Shown: piece after piece, positions 1 to 6,308 of the stretch
How the letters are laid out: every line of letters begins with the position of its first letter
Numbering within the stretch: position 1 is the stretch's first letter
From: a bacterium (Candidatus Ratteibacteria) CG_4_9_14_3_um_filter_41_21
GTDB lineage: Bacteria > Ratteibacteria > UBA8468
Assembly (NCBI GenBank): GCA_002791075.1
Contig: PFWI01000088.1
Coordinates: forward strand, 1 to 10,939
Length of the DNA stretch: 10,939 bases
Direction of reading: 5' to 3'
Notes under the pieces: generated by a model
The model's database searches: none
The model's input: the letters and a program-made list of their open reading frames with translations, nothing else
What the model was told of the DNA's origin: nothing
Translations under genes and position numbers: made by a program

Positions 1-64
1 TAAGACAGAGACATTGTCATAAGAGGCTATAAATGATGATGTTCCGTTTTGAGGAGGATAAAAC

Positions 65-91
65 ATGAAAGAGTTAAAATGCCCAATTTAA
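65..91 (+). CDS. 8-codon mini-ORF or gene remnant behind a strong RBS
   Basis: A strong Shine-Dalgarno sequence (GAGGAGGA, 51-58) sits seven bases before this ATG. The frame reads MKELKCPI and then stops at TAA. The ATG overlaps the TGA stop (66-68) of an 11-codon frame starting at 33, the ATGA arrangement typical of translational coupling. The residues MKELKCP look like the start of small CxxC zinc-ribbon proteins such as the phage Com type, but the frame ends before a second cysteine could appear. It is either a leader peptide for something downstream or the stump of a truncated gene. The resemblance rests on seven residues only, so the functional call is weak. The ribosome binding site itself is clear. 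Confidence 0.3.
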   Translation: MKELKCPI

Positions 92-119
92 ATTTTTTAT
101 AAAAAAGTAAAAATAATCC

Positions 120-148
120 TTGACAAATATAAAAATATAATGTATATT
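120..148 (+). promoter_or_regulatory. Strong sigma-70 type promoter
   Basis: TTGACA (120-125) is a perfect -35 box. TATATT (143-148) matches the -10 consensus at five of six positions, with the ideal 17-bp spacer, in a very AT-rich stretch. Transcription would start near 155. The first convincing gene begins only at 807, so the transcript would carry about 650 nt without a clear reading frame. A perfect TATAAT at 136-141 is only 10 bp from the -35 box and cannot pair with it. Confidence 0.7.
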
Positions 149-176
149 CTTAATTAGGTATTTGTGAGTAGGCTTT

Positions 177-383
177 GGCGTTGATTTCTCCGAATATCTC
201 CTCCTAAGCGATGAAACTAACGAGGGGTTAAGTTAGCGAGTTTTCAATTGACCCTAAACTCGAATTGAATAGTAAATTTTCCTATGTACCTTCTTGCCTA
301 TGATGAAGGAGGGGTAGGGGAGGTGTCTTAAAGAAGGCGTTGATTTCTTTCTCCCCCTTTTACTCAAAATCTTCAAGGGGTTA
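177..383 (+). repeat. Two-copy module GGCGTTGATTTCT ... GGGGTTA
   Basis: The 13-mer GGCGTTGATTTCT occurs at 177-189 and again at 336-348. Each copy is followed by a pyrimidine tract rich in CTCC and then by GGGGTTA, at 224-230 and 377-383. The internal distances are similar (34 and 28 bases), so this is a paired module and not one chance match. In the second copy the first part of the 13-mer forms the loop of hairpin D; the first copy does not form the same stem. The function is unknown. A protein-binding site or a repeated RNA loop are both possible. Confidence 0.5.
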
Positions 384-404
384 TTATTTAGAGAAGAGAA
401 AGTT

Positions 405-498
405 AATTAAATTATTATAAATAAAGTAGAATAATACTAATAAGGTAATAGTTTATTAGTATTATCAATGCTTCTACTCTATTTATAATAATTTAATT
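405..498 (+). repeat. Large interrupted inverted repeat, 26 + 13 bp stem
   Basis: Outer arms 405-430 and 473-498 are complementary at 25 of 26 positions (A424 faces C479). Inner arms 431-443 and 453-465 are perfectly complementary over 13 bp. A 7-base one-sided bulge (466-472, CAATGCT) separates the two stems on the right side, and the apical loop is nine bases (444-452). The stem is almost pure A/T and is not followed by a T-run, so an ordinary Rho-independent terminator is unlikely. No target duplication was seen at its ends. It may be a structural element of an RNA, a DNA cruciform recognised by phage proteins, or a small inverted-repeat element. Confidence 0.85.
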
Positions 499-500
499 GC

Positions 501-806
501 CGATGGAAAATAATGCTTTATATCTGTAGAATATTACGGAATATCAAAAGTTATCCCCTTAATGAAAATAATAGACACAGTCAATTTGATGACTACATTT
601 GGAAGATTCGAATTATCCTTTACAAATATCAAGGGTAATCGGTATCGGCAACCGTAGAACCAATAATAGAATATAAGGCACAAAAATCTCTGGGCTTTTT
701 GAGCAATTCTCAATAGGGGATTCCCTGAATAAGGCAAGAAAAAAACATCGATATATCCGATACTCTCTTCTTGTCTTTTTATGTTCAATATAGATAGGAG
801 AAAGCT
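501..806. other. Gene-free stretch before the terminase genes
   Basis: No supported gene lies here. Short inverted repeats recur: AGTCA/TGACT at 579-594, CGGT/ACCG at 640-654 and TTGAG/CTCAA at 699-713. Each is short enough to be chance. A 31-codon + strand frame (562-657) lacks a ribosome binding site, and a 120-codon frame on the opposite strand (534-896) runs into the start of the next gene. Both were set aside. AGGAG at 796-800 is the ribosome binding site of the gene at 807. Lying directly upstream of the small terminase, this is a natural place for a packaging start site (pac or cos), but no such signal can be recognised by eye. Confidence 0.5.
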
Positions 807-1274
807 ATGGGGATACCAAATACGGCTCTTCAAGAAGCTATAGATTATCCAATCGGAGATAAGCTGGACGAAATTATAAGCAGTGTTAGTCTCCATCTTT
901 CACAATGTCCTCTCTGTGCTAATCCAGGCACATCAGAAGTTGCCTGCTCTATGTTACAAAATGGACATTCTATCGCTGAAATCTCCCTTCGATTATCAAT
1001 TCCAACAGAAAAAATCAAAGAACATCTTACAGAAGTTTTTGCATTATCCTCAGTTGATATTTATGCTAAATTAGCCTTATTAAAAATAATAGCAGCAATC
1101 CATTACATAGATATAGAGGATGGAAAAATCAGGGCAAGTGATATTATTAAAGCCATAGATACGCTTATTTCGTTTTCAAATAAAGGGCAAGCGAATAATG
1201 GAGAGAATGTTTCTCAAAAGAAGATGGAGCATTTATCAACAGTAGAACTCTTAAATAGGAGAATTGGCAAATAA
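807..1274 (+). CDS. terS: Putative terminase small subunit (HTH DNA-binding protein)
   Basis: This 155-residue protein sits directly upstream of the large terminase, the usual place of the small subunit that recognises phage DNA and hands it to the motor. Residues 34-37 are CPLC, followed by C47 and H54, a possible zinc site (C-x2-C-x9-C-x6-H). Residues 54-75, HSIAEISLRLSIPTEKIKEH, have the pattern of a helix-turn-helix as in LuxR-type and small terminase proteins (xxAEIxxxLxI....IKxHL). The rest is mostly helical, as expected for the oligomerisation core. The start is supported by AGGAG at 796-800. The call rests on gene order, size and the HTH, since small terminases diverge fast. A phage transcription regulator is the main alternative. 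Confidence 0.65.
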   Translation: MGIPNTALQEAIDYPIGDKLDEIISSVSLHLSQCPLCANPGTSEVACSMLQNGHSIAEISLRLSIPTEKIKEHLTEVFALSSVDIYAKLALLKIIAAIHYIDIEDGKIRASDIIKAIDTLISFSNKGQANNGENVSQKKMEHLSTVELLNRRIGK

Positions 1275-1287
1275 GCCTTAAACTACT

Positions 1288-2883
1288 ATGGCTATCAAAG
1301 AAGAAAGATATGATTATGAGAAGAATGATGAGGATTTATATAATATTGAAGTAGGCAGGAGACCTATTTTGCAGTTTTGGAAGGCATTAAAAACGGGACA
1401 GATAAAGACAGATAAAAGCGATTCCCGATATGCCCCATTTCAATATCAATATGATTTTCTAACATCCAGAAAGACAAATTGTTGGATAATAGGAGCAAAT
1501 AAGTCAGGGAAGTCCGAGGCATGTCATATCAAAACTGCCTTGACTTTAATGGGGCTTAATAAGCTTATTCCTGCCCCTAATGATGGGTATGTGGTTGGAC
1601 TTGACTGGGCAACTATTAGAGATACGATACTTTCAAGAATACTTGAATTGATCCCCTCTGCGGATCTTTTAGGCAGAAGTGTGGAAAAGGCTTGGAGTGC
1701 CTCTAAACGAACTTTATTTATGACTAATGGGAGCAAAGCGATTTTCAAATCAGCTGACTCTGGTAGGTTAAAGTTTCAGGGTGCACTTCTTGATTGGGTG
1801 CAAATAGATGAAGAGATACCTTACTCTGTTTATAAAGAAGTCAAAATGCGGGGAAAGGGAGGAAAGCAAGGAGAAGAAAAGCGGCTTTATATATGGGGTA
1901 CTGCTCTTCCAAATTTACTTATAGGGCGGAATAGTTATCTTTATAAAGAAATTGTTATGAAGAAAAATACGCCAAATTATGATGTATTTACATCCATAAT
2001 GGATGATAACCTTTCGCTTTCAGAAGAGCAAAAAGATGAATGGAAGGATAGCTGTTCTGGGAATGAATACACGGCACGAGTATTGGGAGAATTTTTTTCA
2101 TCGACAGAATTAGGAATATTTAATGGGGAGTATTTACAGGAGATAAAAGAAAACTATAAACAATCTCCGCTATCAAAGGGAAGATTAAAGAAAATTGATG
2201 GGATGATTATTTTTGAGGCTCATGGTACAGGGAAATGGCAGATATGGAAGATGCCACAACAAGGACAGGTTTACTCAATTGGAGTTGACTCTTCTACAGG
2301 TGAATCAGAAGACCCCAGTTGCATACAAATACTTGATGTGATTACTCAAGAACAGGTTGCGAAATTTTGGGGTAAGGTGGATGAAGACACTTTGGCTGAG
2401 GAGATTGTAAAAAGCGGACAATGGTATAATAATTCTTCTGTAATAATTGAGGTTACTGGCGGTATTGGTAGGGCAGTTCAGAATCAAGTAATGAAATTGG
2501 GCTATTATAATCTTTATAGGCGAGAAATTTATGATCAATATGGGCAAGTATTGAGTGATAGGTTAGGGTGGGAAACAAAGGGCGGTAGAGGAGATGGAGG
2601 AACAAAGCCGCTTCTCTTAATGGATGGTAAAAGATATGTTAATGGGGGTGGAATAATTAGGGATGTTGAAACCATTGAAGAATTCCAAAATTATTTAAGG
2701 TTTGCTGATGGTTCAAGCGGGGCAAGGCATGGATGCCATGATGACATGGTAATAGCATATTTACTGGCATTAAGGCAAATAAATGAAGGGAAATGTTTTG
2801 ATATTATATTACCAAGTTGCTCATTTCCCTTGTCAAATGAAATAAAGAGTAGAGAGGATGCGGAAGCATGGCTATACGATTAA
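1288..2883 (+). CDS. terL: Terminase large subunit (packaging ATPase and nuclease)
   Basis: This 531-residue protein is the DNA-packaging motor: it translocates DNA through the portal with ATP and cuts the concatemer. Walker A is GANKSGKS (69-76). Walker B is VQIDEE (171-176) with D174 and catalytic E175 or E176. The coupling motif is WGTALPN (203-209). The C-terminal RNase H-like nuclease shows its acidic residues: D334 in IGVDSSTGE, E388 in VIIEVTGG, and D485/D486 in HGCHDDMVIAYLLA. Motifs and spacing are complete, so it should be active. It follows terS by 13 bases and lacks a clear Shine-Dalgarno site, so translation is probably coupled to terS. Its last 16 bases overlap the next gene. 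Confidence 0.95.
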   Translation: MAIKEERYDYEKNDEDLYNIEVGRRPILQFWKALKTGQIKTDKSDSRYAPFQYQYDFLTSRKTNCWIIGANKSGKSEACHIKTALTLMGLNKLIPAPNDGYVVGLDWATIRDTILSRILELIPSADLLGRSVEKAWSASKRTLFMTNGSKAIFKSADSGRLKFQGALLDWVQIDEEIPYSVYKEVKMRGKGGKQGEEKRLYIWGTALPNLLIGRNSYLYKEIVMKKNTPNYDVFTSIMDDNLSLSEEQKDEWKDSCSGNEYTARVLGEFFSSTELGIFNGEYLQEIKENYKQSPLSKGRLKKIDGMIIFEAHGTGKWQIWKMPQQGQVYSIGVDSSTGESEDPSCIQILDVITQEQVAKFWGKVDEDTLAEEIVKSGQWYNNSSVIIEVTGGIGRAVQNQVMKLGYYNLYRREIYDQYGQVLSDRLGWETKGGRGDGGTKPLLLMDGKRYVNGGGIIRDVETIEEFQNYLRFADGSSGARHGCHDDMVIAYLLALRQINEGKCFDIILPSCSFPLSNEIKSREDAEAWLYD

Positions 2884-3086
2884 TAGACATAATATGGTTG
2901 ATTGCTTTAATAATATCGTCAAATTCATTATGTGTGTTACTTGGTGCATATATTGCATGGAGATGTAAGGAAAACAAGTCAATTTTATCTTTGCCAAACA
3001 TAACATTTCCATTAAATAATAATGCCGAGACGATGAATGAGAAACGGTATAAAAAGATATTAGATGAAGGGGTTACAGAGGTCTAA
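2868..3086 (+). CDS. Small single-span membrane protein between TerL and FmdB-type gene
   Basis: A 72-residue protein with one strongly hydrophobic segment at about residues 6-31 (from IDIIWLIALIIS to YIAWR), followed by a positive WRCKENK stretch and a polar tail of about 40 residues. This fits an N-out/C-in membrane anchor or a minimal holin- or spanin-like shape. No lysis motif is seen, so the function is unknown. It looks real because it starts inside the terL end (16-base overlap) behind a purine-rich GAGAGGA stretch, and because its TAA overlaps the next ATG (TAATG at 3084-3088), which implies translational coupling. Membrane proteins are unusual between terL and portal. It could be a host-interaction or superinfection gene carried within the head operon. 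Confidence 0.7.
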   Translation: MAIRLIDIIWLIALIISSNSLCVLLGAYIAWRCKENKSILSLPNITFPLNNNAETMNEKRYKKILDEGVTEV

Positions 3087-3352
3087 TGCCAATATACGAA
3101 TACATATGTGATGACTGTAAGGATGTGCAGGAAATATTTATTCCGTACGAACAAGTATCCCTCTGTAAATGTGGTGGGCAGATGAAAAGGGTATACTTAA
3201 CTCCACCAGCAGTGAAAATGAATACATTGAAAGGAGGGTATTATAAGACACAGAGTTTAGATAAAACAACAGGTGAATCTGTTGTTTGTACTACCAAACA
3301 TCAATTGTCCGAATTTGGGAAAAAAAATGGAGTAATAATCGAATATGACTAA
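3086..3352 (+). CDS. FmdB-family zinc-ribbon protein
   Basis: An 88-residue protein opening with MPIYEYICDDC, the hallmark start of the FmdB/CxxC regulatory family. Zinc ligands would be C8, C11, C27 and C29 (CDDC ... CKCGG). The second knuckle is C-x-C, shorter than the usual CPxCGG. The family is small and its biochemical role is largely undefined; zinc-ribbon binding of nucleic acid or protein is the common guess. The C-terminal half (residues 45-88) is polar and not recognised. Start and stop are both coupled: the ATG overlaps the previous TAA by one base, and its end overlaps the portal start by 8 bases. Its place between terL and portal suggests a role in packaging or late expression, but this is inference. 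Confidence 0.75.
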   Translation: MPIYEYICDDCKDVQEIFIPYEQVSLCKCGGQMKRVYLTPPAVKMNTLKGGYYKTQSLDKTTGESVVCTTKHQLSEFGKKNGVIIEYD

Positions 3353-5030
3353 CAATGTGTTTTCAGCACGAACAGATGATAAAGTAAAACAGTATTTAGA
3401 AAGCGAACTCTGGGCAAATGCGTTTGAATATAGAAAATCCACTAACTTTGGGAAAAATGCCATTAGTTATTGGGAGGCACACAATGGTAATCATTGGGAC
3501 GCAAGAAAGGTAAAACCGAAGAAAGCAGCAGCGGTATTGAACCAGATAGGGGCAACAGTCGAGGATATTTTGAGTAATATTACGGATGCACCCCCCATGT
3601 TTGATGTTATACCGAATGATGAAAGATTTAAGGAAGAGGCTGAGATACTTAAGGATGTTTTTAATCGCTATTTATGGCGTAAAAGCCGAATGGATACAGA
3701 AATACAATTAATTGAAAGATGTGCTTTGGTTGTTGGTTCTGGACATTTCAAGACGGCTTATGATGCCGATAAAAGGGCTATTATAACAAGATATATAAGT
3801 CCATTTTCTTGCTTTCCTGCCCCATACGAAACAAGAATGGATGATATGACTTATTATATTCATGCACAATTGATGCCGAAAATAATACTTCAAGAGCGTT
3901 TTGGGAATGAGATTAAGGATATAAAGAAAACCAGAAACCTTACTTATGAATTTATGCCTGATATGGAGATGGAGGCAGCTAAGGGACTTTGGGCAGGGAT
4001 AAAAGAATCAGCAAGACAGGTATCGCTTGGATTAGGAAACTTTATTGGTCAAACAGAGAATGTCAATAATCAGGATAGATTGTTAATTAGAGAATTTTGG
4101 GTCAAAGACTTAACGAGTGTAGGCGGACAAAGGAAGTATCCTACATGGCGATATTATGTTATGGTAGAAGATATTATTTTGAAATCTGCTGATCAGGTAT
4201 GGAGATACCCTTTTATTCCAATTATAAAAATAGATGATTATGTTACAGAAGGTTATTGGGGAAGGGGTGAAATCGAGTGGATGTTGTCACCTCAGTTTCT
4301 TATCAATAAATTTATGAGCCAGATATGTAATTATATGGATTTAGTGGCAAATCCACCCATTAAAGCTGAACAAAATTCAGGTGTAACTAATGAAAATTGG
4401 GTTACAAGAGCAGGAGAAATCTTGCATGTAAATATGGGATTTTTTGATAAAGTTGATTTTATGCGTGTGCCTGCCTTACCACCAGAGTTTGTGGGGTTAA
4501 TAAATAATCTGCTTAAGATTTTGGATAGTATCACAGGGCAACATGCAGGAATGCCTACTCGGACAGCAGCTCAGGCGATGCTATTCAGTGAGGCAGAACA
4601 ATCAAGGACAAGACCTAAAACCCGTAATATGGAAAATGGGTTACTTGAATGGGCTGAACAATGTAAAGAGTATATAAAACAACATTGGATGTCTGGGAAA
4701 AAAATCACTTTTAGGGATGATAATGGGGACATTGTGCAGAAAGAGTTTAAGGACATAGATGCTTTGGATGAATTAGGGTTAACAATCACTACAGGAAGCA
4801 CTGTGGCATCTACGAAACTATTTTTGCTATCTCAATTAGAAAGAGTGCCTGAATTAGATTTACAGACAAGATTGGAGCTTATGGGTTTCCCAAATCCCAA
4901 ACAAATGGCTGATAAAGTTGAGGCAAAACAAGGTGAACTTACTCAACTTAAGTTGCAGATGGGGCAGATGTTACAGGAGAATAGAGGGTTGCAAGAGCAA
5001 CTTTCAAAGATAACTGGACAAATAGGATAA
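3345..5030 (+). CDS. Portal protein (P22-like family)
   Basis: At 561 residues this is the expected dodecameric ring at the unique capsid vertex, the channel for DNA entry and exit and the docking point of TerL. Evidence is its place after terL and before scaffold and coat, and family-type stretches: SNITDAPPMFDVIPND (77-92), YPFIPIIKIDDYVTEGYWG (288-306), GEIEWMLSPQFLINKFMSQI (308-327) and RAGEILHVNMGFF (355-367). A helical wing/stem region follows (381-447). The C-terminus (about 522-560) is a Q/E/L-rich coiled coil, resembling the barrel helices of P22-type portals, though much shorter than P22's. A GGAG lies about 12 bases before the ATG, which overlaps the FmdB gene by 8 bases. Confidence 0.88.
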   Translation: MTNNVFSARTDDKVKQYLESELWANAFEYRKSTNFGKNAISYWEAHNGNHWDARKVKPKKAAAVLNQIGATVEDILSNITDAPPMFDVIPNDERFKEEAEILKDVFNRYLWRKSRMDTEIQLIERCALVVGSGHFKTAYDADKRAIITRYISPFSCFPAPYETRMDDMTYYIHAQLMPKIILQERFGNEIKDIKKTRNLTYEFMPDMEMEAAKGLWAGIKESARQVSLGLGNFIGQTENVNNQDRLLIREFWVKDLTSVGGQRKYPTWRYYVMVEDIILKSADQVWRYPFIPIIKIDDYVTEGYWGRGEIEWMLSPQFLINKFMSQICNYMDLVANPPIKAEQNSGVTNENWVTRAGEILHVNMGFFDKVDFMRVPALPPEFVGLINNLLKILDSITGQHAGMPTRTAAQAMLFSEAEQSRTRPKTRNMENGLLEWAEQCKEYIKQHWMSGKKITFRDDNGDIVQKEFKDIDALDELGLTITTGSTVASTKLFLLSQLERVPELDLQTRLELMGFPNPKQMADKVEAKQGELTQLKLQMGQMLQENRGLQEQLSKITGQIG

Positions 5031-5041
5031 GGAGGTGAAAT

Positions 5042-5377
5042 ATGGTAGGAATAGGAAAATATAAGGGAAATTATCAGTTACCAGACGGGACAACAGAGAC
5101 AGGGCAACCAACAACATCATCAGTATCAAAGCAATTACAGCAGGCAATAGCCATTCTTACTGCTATTAGGGCAGACGAAAATATAAGAGACGATGCTGTT
5201 GATAGCTTTTTAGCACAAACTATTGAAGGATTGACTAAGATAGCTGAGGGTGAAAGCGTTGCAGAGATGCTGTCTAATCAAAGCAGTATAACCAGACAGT
5301 ATATGTATCGGGACGATGGACGGTCTGGAGGGTCAAAAGAAGTCCCCAATCCTCTTGTATATAGAGCAAGAGGGTAA
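5042..5377 (+). CDS. Hypothetical head-operon protein, 111 residues
   Basis: I do not recognise this protein. It has an excellent ribosome binding site (AAGGAGGTG, 5029-5037) that overlaps the portal stop codon, which strongly supports its start and its expression. Residues 1-28 are Gly/Thr/Gln-rich and probably disordered. Residues 29-80 (KQLQQAIAILTAIRADENIR onward) look helical and acidic, and the C-terminus is Arg/Gly-rich (YRDDGRSGGSKEV ... YRARG). No cysteine or membrane segment is present. The position between portal and scaffold suggests a minor capsid, portal-associated or ejected protein. A capsid protease is unlikely at this size and with no catalytic motif. Confidence 0.75.
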   Translation: MVGIGKYKGNYQLPDGTTETGQPTTSSVSKQLQQAIAILTAIRADENIRDDAVDSFLAQTIEGLTKIAEGESVAEMLSNQSSITRQYMYRDDGRSGGSKEVPNPLVYRARG

Positions 5378-5382
5378 TCGGT

Positions 5383-5469
5383 AAGTGTCAAATTAAGACC
5401 AACTTAATAAAAAGTGCTTAATAGCCAACCAACGGTGCTTAAATAGCCAACTTAAAAACAAGTGTCAAA
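5383..5469 (+). repeat. Degenerate direct repeats in the portal/scaffold spacer
   Basis: The 104-bp spacer is the only sizeable gap inside the head operon and consists largely of related repeats. GTGCTTAA(A)TAGCCAAC occurs at 5414-5429 and 5435-5451. AAGTGTCAAA occurs at 5383-5392 and 5460-5469. The first and last units look like diverged forms of the middle pair (AAGTG ... TTAA ... CCAAC). GTG cores start at 5385, 5414, 5435 and 5462. The first unit also has a small hairpin, TTAAG 5393-5397 with CTTAA 5403-5407. No promoter or T-run terminator was recognised. Possible roles are an operator, an RNA-processing site or a recombination scar before the highly expressed scaffold and coat genes. 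Confidence 0.6.
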
Positions 5470-5481
5470 AGGAGAAAAGAA

Positions 5482-6297
5482 ATGAGAAATGAAAATGTGA
5501 ACGATTTTGATATTCAGTTATTTGCGGGAGACGAAGATCCATCAGGAGAAACAATTCCATTAACTGAACAAGCAGAAGTTTCATTGCCTGCTAAAATCAA
5601 AGTAGGTGATGGCGAATTTACGGTTGAAGAATTGCAAGCAATGATTAAGGACTCGCAAAATAGTGCTGAATGGAAAAAGGCAAATACTGTGACAGCACAG
5701 CAGTTAGCAGAAGAGAGAAAGATACTTGAAACTGAACAACAAAAGTTTGAGGGGTGGAAACCAGTTATTGCTAAGTATGAAGAGGATGAGGCGTTTCAGC
5801 AATCATTAAATGATTTATTGGAAAATAAACAGTCTAATGATTTTGAAATGGGTGAGAAGGACCCTCAACTTATTTCTACTCAAAATGAACTATCAACACT
5901 TAGAAAAGAACTGGAAAACGAAAGAGCAATAAGATTGGCTAAGGAACAGACAGAAGAGGGTCGCATGATAGAAATAGACCGAAGTCAAATCGCAGCCAAA
6001 ATAAAGACAAGTGGGGATGTTTTTACATACGAAGATGTAGAGAAGTTTGCTACAGAGAACCTAATCCCTGTATTGTCAGTTGCGTATGACATTTTAAGAG
6101 GTTCAGATGCCAACATAGCTCATCATGTTCAAACTGCAAGGGCTGCTGCATTAGCAGAATATGAAAAGAAAGCACCGCCGAGGATTGCACCTATGGGTGG
6201 ACAAGGTGGAATAGTAGGACAGGAGACAGTGTTCACAAATTTTAGGGATGCAGCTATAAGAGCAGCGGCTAAATACCCTAATGTTTTTACTGAATAA
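5482..6297 (+). CDS. Capsid scaffolding protein
   Basis: This 271-residue acidic, helical protein lies directly upstream of the major capsid gene, the usual place for the scaffold that guides procapsid assembly and leaves before or during packaging. The N-terminus contains FDIQLFAGDE (9-18), a common opening of phage scaffold and capsid proteins. Residues 45-115 and 130-165 are Glu/Lys/Gln-rich coiled-coil segments (for example SAEWKKANT and LSTLRKELENERAIRLAKE). A flexible Pro/Gly stretch (PPRIAPMGGQGG, 232-243) leads to a short amphipathic C-terminal helix (TNFRDAAIRAAAKY, 252-265), a plausible coat-binding end. AAGGAG at 5469-5474 supports the start. No protease domain is visible. Coat follows after 11 bases. 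Confidence 0.8.
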   Translation: MRNENVNDFDIQLFAGDEDPSGETIPLTEQAEVSLPAKIKVGDGEFTVEELQAMIKDSQNSAEWKKANTVTAQQLAEERKILETEQQKFEGWKPVIAKYEEDEAFQQSLNDLLENKQSNDFEMGEKDPQLISTQNELSTLRKELENERAIRLAKEQTEEGRMIEIDRSQIAAKIKTSGDVFTYEDVEKFATENLIPVLSVAYDILRGSDANIAHHVQTARAAALAEYEKKAPPRIAPMGGQGGIVGQETVFTNFRDAAIRAAAKYPNVFTE

Positions 6298-6308
6298 GGA
6301 GGAAAATT

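Larger units (their letters stand above)
150..500 (+). ncRNA. Candidate structured non-coding RNA or leader downstream of the promoter
   Basis: No frame longer than about 15 codons with a ribosome binding site was found here, but inverted repeats are dense. Hairpin A pairs CTAAC 217-221 with GTTAG 232-236. Hairpin B pairs CGAGTTT 237-243 with AAACTCG 256-262. An alternative, exclusive stem pairs TTCAATT 243-249 with AATTGAA 263-269. Hairpin C pairs CCTTC 289-293 with GAAGG 305-309. Hairpin D pairs GGGGAG 317-322 with CTCCCC 351-356 and continues with AAAGAA 330-335 to TTCTTT 345-350. Hairpin E is the large stem at 405-498. Together with the promoter just upstream this suggests a structured RNA, but a long 5' leader or a packaging site of the terminase region would look similar. 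No known RNA family was recognised. Confidence 0.35.

Noticed and set aside
136..141. Perfect TATAAT as -10 box
   Set aside because: It is only 10 bp from the TTGACA; TATATT at 143-148 has the correct 17-bp spacing.
237..268. H-type pseudoknot from the two overlapping stems
   Set aside because: Both crossing loops would be zero nucleotides long, which a 7-bp stem cannot accommodate. The stems are better seen as mutually exclusive.
402..501. Integron attC site or transposon end at the large hairpin
   Set aside because: The conserved attC core boxes (RYYYAAC and GTTRRRY) are not at the arm ends, and no target duplication or transposase was found.
562..657. 31-codon + strand frame in the gene-free stretch
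   Set aside because: No ribosome binding site precedes the ATG, and no family is recognisable from 31 residues.
1..806. tRNA gene or CRISPR array in the gene-free region
   Set aside because: No cloverleaf with a proper T-arm was found, and the repeats are too few and irregularly spaced for a CRISPR array.
534..896. 120-codon frame on the minus strand in the terS upstream region
   Set aside because: It runs against all other genes, overlaps the terS start by 90 bases, has a Phe/Ile/Tyr-rich composition typical of antisense AT-rich DNA, and shows no domain pattern.
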